Assembly (NCBI RefSeq): GCF_001672975.1
Contig: NZ_LZKU01000277.1
Location: 1-64,000 of the forward strand
Length of the DNA stretch: 64,000 bases
From: Mycobacterium sp. 1465703.0
GTDB lineage: Bacteria; Actinomycetota; Actinomycetes; Mycobacteriales; Mycobacteriaceae
Direction of reading: 5' to 3'
Positions 42,243-50,592 of the stretch are shown here, in pieces. The notes beneath the pieces were generated by a model, which had not been told where the DNA came from, ran no database searches, and saw nothing but the letters and a program-made list of their open reading frames with translations. The position numbers and the translations under genes are program-made. The stretch's first letter is position 1, and every line of letters begins with the position of its first letter.

Positions 42243-42710
42243 ATGGCCACCGCAGACGGATTCCATCCAGACTTCGACGACACGGCGAAACCGGTCGCAC
42301 GTAACCGGGTACGACACATCAAGGCGTCGGAGATCAGCTCCGATACCGCACAGTCGGAGGGGCTGCGGCGCTTCGCCGCCTTGTCCGGCCGATCGGTCGG
42401 CGCCGAGAAGCTCTGGATGGGCGAGACGCACGCATCACCGCAATCAGCTTCGGACAATCATCATCATGGCGACTCGGAGACCGCCATCTACGTGCGAAGT
42501 GGCAACCCGGAGTTCGTGTTCCATGACGGCACCGGGGAGGTCCGTATCCTCGCCGAACCCGGCGACTACGTCTTCATCCCGCCGTATCTGCCGCATCGGG
42601 AGGAAAATCCCGATCCGACTACCACCGCCGAGGTGGTGATCGCGCGCAGCACCCAGGAAGCCATCGTGATCAATCTTCCCGCGCTGTATCCCCTGGACGG
42701 GTCTCAGTAG
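42243..42710 (+). CDS. Cupin-domain protein
   Basis: A 155-residue single-cupin protein. Metal-ligand pattern: HHHGDSETAIYVRSG (motif 1, HxH...E) and GDYVFIPPYLPHREENP (motif 2 with the final His). The N-terminus is polar. Cupins of this kind bind Fe, Mn or Zn and act as isomerases, dioxygenases or sensors. It is the last gene of the six-gene operon; its end overlaps the convergent VOC gene by seven bases. Confidence 0.85.
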   Translation: MATADGFHPDFDDTAKPVARNRVRHIKASEISSDTAQSEGLRRFAALSGRSVGAEKLWMGETHASPQSASDNHHHGDSETAIYVRSGNPEFVFHDGTGEVRILAEPGDYVFIPPYLPHREENPDPTTTAEVVIARSTQEAIVINLPALYPLDGSQ

Positions 42711-43102
42711 ACAGCGATCTCGATAAGGTTTCCGTCGATGTCACGGCAGTAGTGCGAGGTCATCTCACCCAGCGCTCCCACCTTGGTCACCGGTCCGGCT
42801 ATCACGTCGACGCCACAGGCTGCGAGATGGGCGTGGACGTCGTCTGGGCTGGCGTGGGTAATGAAGCACAGGTCTGCCGAACCGGCAGCTTCGACCGACC
42901 CGGTGAACCAGTCGGGGTCGTCGGCCAATGCGCCGACGGGTCGCAGATTGATCTTCTGATTCCCGAAGCACAGCGCCGTTCGTTGCGACGGTCCGAACGT
43001 CTCGCGCCGCATGCCCAGCACCCGCTCGTACCAAGCGGCGCTGGCCTCGACGTCCGCGCAATTCAAGACAATGTGGTCGAACCGTTCCACGGTGATCGCC
43101 AC
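42704..43102 (-). CDS. VOC-superfamily protein (bleomycin-resistance / glyoxalase-like)
   Basis: A 132-residue VOC protein: FDHIVLNCADVEASAAWYERVLGMRRE opens the fold with a possible His ligand, and RDIDGNLIEIAVY closes it with the usual Glu ligand. GTG 43102 has CAGGAGGA upstream; the longer open frame to 43168 lacks support. It is convergent with the cupin gene, overlapping it by seven bases, and lies near a GntR gene read in the opposite direction. Confidence 0.85.
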   Translation of the reverse strand: MAITVERFDHIVLNCADVEASAAWYERVLGMRRETFGPSQRTALCFGNQKINLRPVGALADDPDWFTGSVEAAGSADLCFITHASPDDVHAHLAACGVDVIAGPVTKVGALGEMTSHYCRDIDGNLIEIAVY

Positions 43103-43256
43103 CCTGATCCTCCTGACCCGCACAGCACCGCTGTCGCTTACTCGTCCAGCGGCTGGCGCGAAAACCATTCGGTATCAGACTAATCCGCGCTCCTGGTGCG
43201 GGGTTGTGCCCGGGCATTGCTTTACGGCCGGCAGATAGGACGTTTTAATACATCTC

Positions 43257-44084
43257 GTGGCTCCTGATCAGCTGGACCTCGACCAAGCCGACCTCCGAAT
43301 ATCACGCGGTAGCGTGCCTGCCAGCACCCAACTCGCCGAAGCTCTCAAAGCGGCCATCGTCAAACAGCGTCTGCCCCGCGGCGCGCGATTGCCAACCGAG
43401 CGAGAACTCGTCGATCGCACCGGGGTCAGTCGGGTGACGGTGCGCGCGGCGGTCGGGCTTCTGGAACGCCAAGGCTGGCTGGTACGCAAGCAAGGCCTGG
43501 GCACCTTCGTGGCCAATCCGGTCAAACAAGAACTGGGGCCCGGTGTCCGCACCATCACCGAGGTACTTGCTGGCTCCGGCATCACGCCGAATGTCGACGT
43601 GCTGTCGCATCGTGTGACTGACGCGCCGCAGCGAATTGCCGAGACACTGAGCCTGCCCAAAGTGCTATGCGTGCACCGGCGTTTCCGCGACGGCGACCAG
43701 CCGCTGGCCCTGATGATCGCCTACCTTCCGCCGACACTGGGCGCAGCCGTGGAACCACTGCTGCACAGCGCGACCGACACACAGACTGCGCAGGCAATGG
43801 AAAGCACCTACACCATGTGGGAGCGGCGGCTGCACGTCCCTATTGCCCGGGCCACCTACGAGATTCACGCGGCCGGCGCGTCCCTGGACGTGGCCGGCGC
43901 CCTGAACCTGCCGCTGGGTTCTCCCGTGCTGGTGCTCGAACGCACCAGCTACGGCCACGACGACAAGCCCCTCGAGGTTGTAGAGTTCCACTACCGCCCC
44001 GAGCGGTACCGGTTTTCGGTCACTTTGCCGCGCGCGATGGCCGCCCCCGGCGCCGGTATCGTGGAACGGCGCCAGCCCACCTGA
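43257..44084 (+). CDS. GntR/HutC-family regulator (Rv0792c-like)
   Basis: A 275-residue regulator with an N-terminal winged helix (TQLAEALKAAIVKQRLPRGARLPTE, SRVTVRAAVGLLERQGW) and a UTRA ligand domain from about residue 100. It closely resembles Rv0792c, a HutC-subfamily protein linked to stress responses in M. tuberculosis. GTG 43257 follows TTTAAT by seven bases, so a leaderless start is likely. Ligand unknown; UTRA domains usually bind small metabolites such as sugars or amino acids. Confidence 0.88.
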   Translation: MAPDQLDLDQADLRISRGSVPASTQLAEALKAAIVKQRLPRGARLPTERELVDRTGVSRVTVRAAVGLLERQGWLVRKQGLGTFVANPVKQELGPGVRTITEVLAGSGITPNVDVLSHRVTDAPQRIAETLSLPKVLCVHRRFRDGDQPLALMIAYLPPTLGAAVEPLLHSATDTQTAQAMESTYTMWERRLHVPIARATYEIHAAGASLDVAGALNLPLGSPVLVLERTSYGHDDKPLEVVEFHYRPERYRFSVTLPRAMAAPGAGIVERRQPT

Positions 44085-44098
44085 GAGTGCGGTGTAGG

Positions 44099-44110
44099 TC
44101 CAGCTGGACG
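44099..44110. promoter_or_regulatory. Perfect 12-bp palindrome GTCCAGCTGGAC
   Basis: It lies 14 bases after the GntR stop in a 117-base gap before the next gene. It could be an operator for GntR on the next gene or a short terminator stem. Function unknown. Confidence 0.3.
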
Positions 44111-44201
44111 ACGATCACTCAGCGAATTCTCAACAGATTCTTGGCTGCCGCATGGCTTGGCTCAAAGCATTCCCCAAGTCAGTGGCTGCAACATCAACGT
44201 C

Positions 44202-44678
44202 ATGACGGATGAACATACGTGCGCGAAGCTGGTCGAACGTTACCTGTGCACCCGTGGCCGGCGCTATTTGCGCTATTTCCGTGGCCACCACGACGGCGAA
44301 TACTTTTTTGTGACCAGCGCTCCGCAGCGCTTGCATGTTCATCTCGAGATTTCTCCCGGGCACGACGATGTTTTGATCATCCGAGTCACTCCCGGCCGCT
44401 ATTTCCCGGTAACCGACCGTCCCTGGCTGACGTACTTCTGCGACAGGTGGAACCGTCAAGATCGCCAAGTCACCGCGATCGTGCACGGATCGTCGGACCC
44501 ACGGCGCATCGGTGTGGAGGCCCGCAAGTCGCAGTGGATCCGAGACGACATCTCGTTCAGCGATTTCGCCGCGTTCGTCGACCGGAGCATCGCAGACGCC
44601 ACTGAGCTCATTGAAGAGTTGAGCCTCGCCAGCGAACTGCCTTCCACAGAACAGGCGTTGCTGCGCTACGCCGACTGA
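44202..44678 (+). CDS. YbjN-like or T3SS-chaperone-like hypothetical protein
   Basis: A 158-residue soluble protein: an alpha/beta half (RRYLRYFRGHHDGEYFFVTSA, LHVHLEISPGHDDVLIIRVTPG) and a helical C-terminal half (FAAFVDRSIADATELIEELSLAS). The pattern resembles YbjN-type sensory-transduction or chaperone-fold proteins, but I do not recognise it with certainty. I use ATG 44202; the frame opens 45 bases earlier. It converges on the epimerase gene with 12 bases between stops. Confidence 0.55.
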   Translation: MTDEHTCAKLVERYLCTRGRRYLRYFRGHHDGEYFFVTSAPQRLHVHLEISPGHDDVLIIRVTPGRYFPVTDRPWLTYFCDRWNRQDRQVTAIVHGSSDPRRIGVEARKSQWIRDDISFSDFAAFVDRSIADATELIEELSLASELPSTEQALLRYAD

Positions 44679-44690
44679 CCTCCTAGCGGT

Positions 44691-45767
44691 CTAAACTCCG
44701 CTCGCATGACCATCCGGGCGCGGCTCGCCCAATTTGGCCCGGATCGCGCCCCACGGATCGGCGTAGCACCCGGGCGTATTCCGATAGGCCGCACGGCTTT
44801 TGAGAAACCGCCGGGCCAGCGGAGAGATCAGCCGCATCGGGTAGCGCCGCCACCCAGCGGTGGCTCGCATCTCGGCGAGCATGTCCGGCCACGAGTGGTG
44901 CTGAAACTGCAGGATCTGCTGCGAGCGAACGGTATCCATCCAGTCCGTGACAAACCAATCCTCGTCGCTGTCCGGATCACCCGGTCGGCCCGCGGGCAAG
45001 ACATCGATCAGACCACGCGCGGCGGCCAGCGCCTTGCCGACCTCCCCCTGCCGCAGCTGGTGGGACTCGTCACCGGCGATCAACAGCGTCTCGCCGGCCA
45101 CGTCGGCGGTGACCGCGGCGGCGAACGCGCGCGCGACATCGCGGACGTCGACGGTATGGATTCGGCCATCGGTGGGCAAGGCGTTTTCGAAGAACAACGC
45201 ATCGACGCTGAACGGCATGGCGTCCGGTTCGACGCTTATCACCCCGGCCAGCCGCAGGATGACCCACTCGAGATTCGAGGACCGGACGTGCTGTTCGGTT
45301 TCAGCCTTGTGCGCACCGTAGAGGTCGGCCGGCTTCATCGGGGAGTCCGGGCGCAACAACTCGTGGTGGCGGTGCGGGTTGCGCGCGCCGTACACGGCGT
45401 TGCTCGAGGCCTGAATGAACCGCACCGGATGTGGCCGCGACTGCGCCGCGCGCAACAAGGTGACGGTCGCATCGACGTTGACTCGCCGGCCCAGAGCGGG
45501 CTGGCGATATATCACCGGGGGGATCACCGCGGCCAGGTGGACGATCGCCGAAGGCGACGTCTCGGCGAGCAGACGGTCGACCTGACCCGGGTCGGTCAGA
45601 TCCGCCCAATGCGCCGCGGCGCCGGCCGGCAGCGCCCGCGCCGCTTTGCGCTGGGCGGCGGTACCCAGGTCGGTCGCTACCACGCGATGGCCGTCGGCAA
45701 CCAGTCGGCGCACCGTCTGTGAGCCGACGAGCCCGAAACCCCCACTAACCAGAACCTTTTCGGACAT
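44691..45767 (-). CDS. NAD-dependent epimerase/dehydratase (extended SDR)
   Basis: A 358-residue extended SDR: VSGGFGLVGSQTVRRL (cofactor loop), ADLTDPG, VHLAAVIPP, SSNAVYG and YGAHKAETE (catalytic Tyr and Lys). The C-terminal part includes LIAGDESHQLRQGEV. Such enzymes act on nucleotide sugars or on 3-hydroxy-steroids or flavonoid-like alcohols. I use ATG 45767; the frame opens seven codons earlier. It is divergent from an acyltransferase with a long palindrome in between. Substrate unknown. Confidence 0.85.
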   Translation of the reverse strand: MSEKVLVSGGFGLVGSQTVRRLVADGHRVVATDLGTAAQRKAARALPAGAAAHWADLTDPGQVDRLLAETSPSAIVHLAAVIPPVIYRQPALGRRVNVDATVTLLRAAQSRPHPVRFIQASSNAVYGARNPHRHHELLRPDSPMKPADLYGAHKAETEQHVRSSNLEWVILRLAGVISVEPDAMPFSVDALFFENALPTDGRIHTVDVRDVARAFAAAVTADVAGETLLIAGDESHQLRQGEVGKALAAARGLIDVLPAGRPGDPDSDEDWFVTDWMDTVRSQQILQFQHHSWPDMLAEMRATAGWRRYPMRLISPLARRFLKSRAAYRNTPGCYADPWGAIRAKLGEPRPDGHASGV

Positions 45768-45800
45768 GCTCCCCCGATGCGCGTTCACCCTCCAGCAAAC

Positions 45801-45837
45801 GAATATGACATTCTCTTAAATGGAGAGTAACATATTC
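45801..45837. promoter_or_regulatory. Imperfect 37-bp palindrome between epimerase and acyltransferase
   Basis: GAATATG (45801-45807) mirrors CATATTC (45831-45837), and TCTC (45812-45815) mirrors GAGA (45823-45826), all around one centre at 45819. The AT-rich element lies 34 bases upstream of the epimerase start in the divergent promoter region, as expected of a TetR-type operator. The regulator is not in the immediate neighbourhood. Confidence 0.45.
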
Positions 45838-45914
45838 CGAACAGCAGGCCAGGTTTGAGACCGGCGTCACACCGGCAACAAATAGCAAAGAGCGGAAACA
45901 GACAGCGGGGAGCG

Positions 45915-46730
45915 ATGAACGGCAACGGTGTGGACGCGGCGGACAATCACGAGACCGCCAAATGGGATCCGGCTCTCACCGAACAAGTCGTAAAGGTGCT
46001 CGGCCCGGCCATCAAACGGTATTACCGGGCCGAGGTGCGAAACATCGACAACATGCCGTCCTCTGGCGGCGCGCTGGTGGTCTCCAACCACTCGGGCGGC
46101 ATGCTGACCCCGGACGTATTGATCTTCTCCCCCGCGTTCTACAACCGGTTCGGCTACGACCGCCCGATCTACACCTTGGGCCACTACGGCCTGTTCATAG
46201 GGCCGTTGGACGGCTGGCTGCGCCGTCTCGGGGTCATCGAGGCCAGTCGCGAAAACGCCGCCACCGCCCTGCATTCCGGCGCCGTAGTACTGGTGTTTCC
46301 CGGCGGCGACTACGACTCTTACCGGCCGACCTTCAGCGCGAACACCATCGACTTCAACGGCCGCACCGGCTACGTGCGGACCGCCATCGAAGCCGGGGTA
46401 CCCATCGTGCCCACCGTGTCTATCGGCGCCCAGGAGACCCAGCTGTTCCTGACCCGGGGCAACTGGCTGGCCCGCAAGCTGGGGCTAACCAAGGCCCGGA
46501 TGGACATCCTGCCGATCAGCGTCGGGTTCCCGTTCGGGCTGAGCGTGATCTTCCCGCCCAACGTGCCGCTGCCGGCAAAGATCGTCACCGAGGTTCTCGA
46601 GCCGATCGACATCACCGCCCGCTTCGGCAACGACCCCGACATCAACGAGGTCGACGCCCACGTACGCGCCGTCATGGAAGCCGCGCTCAAGCGGCTGGCC
46701 GGGCAGCGCCGGTTCCCGATCCTGGGCTGA
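45915..46730 (+). CDS. Lysophospholipid acyltransferase-like (PlsC superfamily) protein
   Basis: A 271-residue acyltransferase: the conserved His lies in SNHSGGMLTPD (His59), followed by FPGGDYDSYRP and GVPIVPTVSIGAQE, the blocks II-IV of the glycerolipid acyltransferase family. It lacks the strict H-x4-D spacing, as in the mycobacterial subgroup with NHSGG. It probably acylates lysophosphatidic acid or another glycerolipid. ATG 45915 follows GGGGAG. The wax/diacylglycerol acyltransferase 121 bases downstream suggests a triacylglycerol pathway. Confidence 0.85.
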   Translation: MNGNGVDAADNHETAKWDPALTEQVVKVLGPAIKRYYRAEVRNIDNMPSSGGALVVSNHSGGMLTPDVLIFSPAFYNRFGYDRPIYTLGHYGLFIGPLDGWLRRLGVIEASRENAATALHSGAVVLVFPGGDYDSYRPTFSANTIDFNGRTGYVRTAIEAGVPIVPTVSIGAQETQLFLTRGNWLARKLGLTKARMDILPISVGFPFGLSVIFPPNVPLPAKIVTEVLEPIDITARFGNDPDINEVDAHVRAVMEAALKRLAGQRRFPILG

Positions 46731-46851
46731 CGATGTCCGGGGCCGCGGACCGGCCGGGCCGCTCCGATGCGATGACCGCCAATCCACTTCGGCGGCGCGG
46801 GGCCCGCGGCATAGTTGTTGGCCCGAACGCGTCAACGAGGCGAGGTGGCGT

Positions 46852-48267
46852 GTGAAGCGACTCAACGGCATGGACGCGATGCTGCTCTACAGCGAGACGC
46901 CCAACCTGCACACGCACACGCTGAAGGTGGCCATCATCGATCCCGCCGACTACGACGACGAATTCGGTTTCGAGGCGTTCCGGCATCACGTGCGTCGTCG
47001 GCTGCATCTGCTAGAACCGTTGCGCTACAAGCTGGTTGACATCCCCTGGAAGCTGCATCGCCCGATGTGGCAGGAGAACTGCGAGGTCGACCTGGATTAT
47101 CACCTGCGGCGGGTGCGGGTGCCTGCACCGGGCGGCCGGCGCGAACTCGATCAGGTGATCGGCGAGATTGCATCTACTCCGCTGGACCGCAGTCGCCCGC
47201 TGTGGGAGTTTCACTTCGCCGAGGGGCTGGCCGGTGGCCGATTCGCCTTGATCGGCAAGGTTCACCACGCCCTGGCCGACGGGGTCGCCTCGGTCAACCT
47301 GCTGGCCCGCGCGATGGATCTGCGGGACGGACGCACCGACGAGCGCGACAACGACGAAGCCGGCGTCACAATGTCCGACGCTGCCCTGCTGCGCGCGGCG
47401 GCGCGCGACCATGTCCGGCAGATCGCCGAACTGCCCAGGCTGCTCAGGGACGCGACCGTCGGGATGATGCGGGTGCGCCGCCGGTCCCGACAGCGCGGCG
47501 GCCACCCCGACCTGGCCGACGCGTTCGACGCACCGCCGACCTTCCTCAACCATGTCGTCTCCCCGACGCGCTGGTTCGCCAGCACGTCGTTGCCGTTACC
47601 CGAGGTCAAAGCGACGGCAAAGGCACTGGGCAGCACGGTGAACGACGTGGTGCTGGCGATGGCGACCGGCGGATTGCGCACCCTGTTGCTGGCTTATGAC
47701 GGGGCGGCCGAACGCCCGATCATCGCCTCGGTGCCCACCGCCACCGACAAATCGGACCGGATCACCGGCAACGAGATCAGCGGGCTGATGATCTCGTTGC
47801 CGGTCCACGTCGGCGACCCGATAAAACGGGCCCGGTTGGTGTCGCTGGCCACCAAGATCGCCAAGGAAGACCACGAAGTGATGGGTCCGGAACTCTACGG
47901 GAAAATGATGGCCTATCTTCCGACCGCCTTCGCCCCGGCCGCATTCCGGTGGCTGGGCCGGCGCGAAGCCCCGAACAAGTTGATGAACGTCGCGGTGTCC
48001 AGCGTGGTCGGGCCGCGCGAGCGCGGTCACTTCGGCGGCGCGACCGTGAGCGAGATCTATTCCACCGGCGTGCTTTCGCCCGGTGCCCCGGTGAACATCA
48101 CCGTGTGGAGCTATGTGGACCGGCTGGGCGTCGCGGTACTCGCCGACGACCGGACCTTCAACGACCCACATGAGGCAACGGATGCCATCGCCGCATCATT
48201 CGCCGAATTACGCGATGCCGCAGGCGTTTCCGTTCAGGCGGTGAGCACGCCGTCCAACACCGAATAG
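46852..48267 (+). CDS. Wax ester synthase / diacylglycerol acyltransferase (WS/DGAT)
   Basis: A 471-residue enzyme with the catalytic HHxxxDG motif in KVHHALADGVAS (about residues 138-144), and family segments LNHVVSPTRWFAST, NDVVLAMATGGLRTLL and NVAVSSVVGPRE. WS/DGAT proteins make triacylglycerol for storage lipids using acyl-CoA. It starts with GTG 46852 and begins MKRLNGMDAMLLYSE. The end overlaps purQ (opposite strand) by 34 bases. It is one of the many tgs-type paralogues of mycobacteria; which one cannot be told. Confidence 0.92.
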   Translation: MKRLNGMDAMLLYSETPNLHTHTLKVAIIDPADYDDEFGFEAFRHHVRRRLHLLEPLRYKLVDIPWKLHRPMWQENCEVDLDYHLRRVRVPAPGGRRELDQVIGEIASTPLDRSRPLWEFHFAEGLAGGRFALIGKVHHALADGVASVNLLARAMDLRDGRTDERDNDEAGVTMSDAALLRAAARDHVRQIAELPRLLRDATVGMMRVRRRSRQRGGHPDLADAFDAPPTFLNHVVSPTRWFASTSLPLPEVKATAKALGSTVNDVVLAMATGGLRTLLLAYDGAAERPIIASVPTATDKSDRITGNEISGLMISLPVHVGDPIKRARLVSLATKIAKEDHEVMGPELYGKMMAYLPTAFAPAAFRWLGRREAPNKLMNVAVSSVVGPRERGHFGGATVSEIYSTGVLSPGAPVNITVWSYVDRLGVAVLADDRTFNDPHEATDAIAASFAELRDAAGVSVQAVSTPSNTE

Positions 48268-48908
48268 AACAGGCCCAGGCCGTCGTCCGAAGGTCCGGTG
48301 AGCGCCTCGATGGCATGCTCGGGATGGGGCATCAGGCCCACCACCCGGCCGTTGGCGGAGCTGACCCCGGCGATGTCGTGCAGCGAGCCGTTGGCGTTCT
48401 CGTGGTACCGGAACACCACTCGTCCCTCGCCCTCGAGCTCCTCGATCACGTCGGCGGGGGCCACATAGCGTCCCTCGCCGGACTTCAACGGCACCAGTAG
48501 ATCAGCGTCGGGCTCGAAGCGCGACGTCCAGGCCGTCGAGGTCGAGGTCACCCGCAGCCATACGTCGCGACACACGAAGTGCAGACCCACGTTGCGCGTC
48601 AGCGCCCCGGGCAGCAGTCCGGCCTCACAGAGCACCTGAAAACCATTGCAAATGCCCAACACCGGCATGCCGCGCCGAGCGGCCTGCACCACTTCGGTCA
48701 TCACCGGGGCGAACCGGGCGATCGCACCGGCCCGCAGATAGTCGCCGTAGGAGAAGCCGCCCGGCACCACCACGGCGTCTACACCCTTGAGGTCGGCGTC
48801 GGCATGCCACAGGTTGACCGCCTCGGCGCCGACACGCCGCGCCGCGCGGGCGGCGTCGATGTCGTCGAGGGTGCCGGGAAAGGTGATGATCCCGATACGT
48901 GCCGTCAC
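48234..48908 (-). CDS. purQ: FGAM synthase glutaminase subunit PurQ
   Basis: A 224-residue class I glutamine amidotransferase providing ammonia for PurL. The nucleophile is in VLGICNGFQVLCEAG, and the His/Glu pair in LMPHPEHAIEAL. It begins MTARIGIITFPGTLDD. The start overlaps the purS stop by four bases, and its end runs 34 bases into the convergent WS/DGAT gene. Partner genes purS (adjacent) and purL (20 kb away) are all present. Confidence 0.95.
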   Translation of the reverse strand: MTARIGIITFPGTLDDIDAARAARRVGAEAVNLWHADADLKGVDAVVVPGGFSYGDYLRAGAIARFAPVMTEVVQAARRGMPVLGICNGFQVLCEAGLLPGALTRNVGLHFVCRDVWLRVTSTSTAWTSRFEPDADLLVPLKSGEGRYVAPADVIEELEGEGRVVFRYHENANGSLHDIAGVSSANGRVVGLMPHPEHAIEALTGPSDDGLGLFYSVLDGVLTA

Positions 48909-49144
48909 TGCGTCTCCCTGCTGATGGTCCAGTCCTCGATCACGGTGTTCGCCAATAGCGATTCGGCTATCTCGGCGAGCACCGAATCGTCGACGCTGTC
49001 ATCGACTTCGAGCTCAAACCGCTTGCCCTGCCGCACTTCTGAGATGCCCGGATGTCCGAGGCGACCCAGCGCGCCGACAATCGCTTGACCCTGCGGGTCG
49101 AGAATCTCCGCTTTGGGCATCACGCTTACGATCACCCGGGCCAC
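48905..49144 (-). CDS. purS: FGAM synthase small subunit PurS
   Basis: A 79-residue subunit that bridges PurL and PurQ and helps form the ammonia channel. ARVIVSVMPKAEILDPQGQAI, RQGKRFELEVD and the LLANTVIEDW end match PurS of bacteria. GTG 49144 has GAGGAGGAG upstream at a suitable distance. It is translationally coupled to purQ. Confidence 0.95.
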   Translation of the reverse strand: MARVIVSVMPKAEILDPQGQAIVGALGRLGHPGISEVRQGKRFELEVDDSVDDSVLAEIAESLLANTVIEDWTISRETQ

Positions 49145-49192
49145 CGGCGCTCCTCCTCAGTTGGCGTTTTGGCGTCAACTCTACCGGCGAGC

Positions 49193-49885
49193 TTACGGAC
49201 ACGAGGCGATGTAGGCCTCGCACAGCGGCGCGCTCATCGCGTTGAGCACCGGATCGTCGGCCATCGCCGGCCAGGCCGTCTGCGGCGGCGCTGACGACCA
49301 GAGCGTGACCTCACTGATCGTGCTGCTGGCCGGGTGGGCGAACAGGTAGGTGTGCATCACAATCGGACCACTGACCACGGCGGCCATCCGGGTCGATTCG
49401 TTGCTGGTCAGCGACGGTGATTCGTCGGGTGCGCGCTGCTGGCAGGCCCGCAGCGCGGTGACGGCATTGGCGAAGGCCGTGGACGCGAGTGTGCCGCCGT
49501 GGGCGGTATCACCGCGCCAGTGCAGGACCTGGGCCTGCAGTTGCCACTGCCCGTCCGGATGCTGGATTGTCGCGCGAGCCGCGACGGCCGAGTCGCGGGG
49601 GTCCTGCGGAATCGCCGGCGAACCGCATACCTCCTCGAACCGGAAACGCGGGCCGGGCGCCGAACCGGTCGTCTGCACCGCCTGGCCGGCCAGCGCGGGC
49701 CAGTGGTACACCGCGTCCAGGGGCACCGCGTGCTGATCGATCCAGGCGGTGTTGGGGATCCGGTCGCACAAGCCCGGGCAAGTCTCCGGCTCGGCATGCG
49801 CAGGGATGACGACCACCAGAGCTACCACGAAGCCGCCGGCGACCAGCATCGTGGCGAGAATCACGCGCATCGGGAGCTTGTGCAT
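49193..49885 (-). CDS. Exported mycobacterial protein of unknown function
   Basis: A protein of about 230 residues with a clear N-terminal signal (MRVILATMLVAGGFVVALVVV, cut after AHA before EPETC). The mature part is cysteine-bearing (CPGLCDRIPNTAWIDQHAVP, VCGSPAIPQ, LRACQQRAP, SAPLCEAYIASC), so disulfides are likely. I know no family for it. ATG 49885 or the ATG at 49870 is the start. It is divergent from the MBL-fold gene with only 18 bases between, so both share a promoter region. Confidence 0.75.
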   Translation of the reverse strand: MHKLPMRVILATMLVAGGFVVALVVVIPAHAEPETCPGLCDRIPNTAWIDQHAVPLDAVYHWPALAGQAVQTTGSAPGPRFRFEEVCGSPAIPQDPRDSAVAARATIQHPDGQWQLQAQVLHWRGDTAHGGTLASTAFANAVTALRACQQRAPDESPSLTSNESTRMAAVVSGPIVMHTYLFAHPASSTISEVTLWSSAPPQTAWPAMADDPVLNAMSAPLCEAYIASCP

Positions 49886-49903
49886 CAAGGCACAATCGTA
49901 GAT

Positions 49904-50542
49904 ATGCAGCTGACGCATTTCGGCCATTCGTGCCTACTTGCCGAGTTCGACCACACCCGCGTGCTCTTTGATCCAGGTACCTTCGCGCACGGTTTCGAGG
50001 GAATCACCGGCTTAACCGCGATCTTGATCACCCATCAGCATCCCGACCATATCGACGCCAAACGGCTGCCTGCATTGCTCGAGGGTAACCCGGAGGCGGC
50101 GCTTTACGCTGACCCGCAGACGACCGCCCAACTGGGTGCCCCGTGCCAAGCGGTCCATGTCGGCGACGAGTTGAACATCGGCGAACTGACGGTTCGCGCC
50201 GTCGGCGGTAAACATGCGGTCATCCACCCGGAAATCCCTGTGATAGAGAACATTTCGTTTCTGTTGGGCGATGCCGACCATCGTGCCCGGTTGATGCATC
50301 CCGGTGACGCGCTGTTCGTACCCGACGAGCCGGTGGACGTCTTGGCCACCCCGGCGGCCGCGCCGTGGATGAAGGTGTCCGAGGCGGTCGATTACCTACG
50401 GGCGGTGGCCCCGGCGCGCGCCGTTCCCATTCACCAGGGCATCATCGCCCCAGACGCGCGGGGCATCTACTACGGGCGGCTCACCGAGATGACCAGCACC
50501 GACTTCCAGGTATTGCCCGAAGAAGACGCCGTCACCTTCTAG
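49904..50542 (+). CDS. Metallo-beta-lactamase-fold hydrolase (UlaG/Rv0786c-like)
   Basis: A 212-residue MBL-fold protein. The metal-binding motif is THQHPDHID, with MQLTHFGHSCLLAE at the start, GGKHAVIHPEIP and MHPGDALFVPD following, which is the UlaG-like/ComEC-less soluble subgroup. Such enzymes hydrolyse lactones, phosphoesters or amides; the substrate is not visible. ATG 49904; the longer open frame upstream is antisense to the exported protein and rejected. Confidence 0.85.
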   Translation: MQLTHFGHSCLLAEFDHTRVLFDPGTFAHGFEGITGLTAILITHQHPDHIDAKRLPALLEGNPEAALYADPQTTAQLGAPCQAVHVGDELNIGELTVRAVGGKHAVIHPEIPVIENISFLLGDADHRARLMHPGDALFVPDEPVDVLATPAAAPWMKVSEAVDYLRAVAPARAVPIHQGIIAPDARGIYYGRLTEMTSTDFQVLPEEDAVTF

Positions 50543-50592
50543 CGCGGCCACGCCGGCCGGTAGCGGTCGCCCGTGTTCGGCTTCCACGCCGG

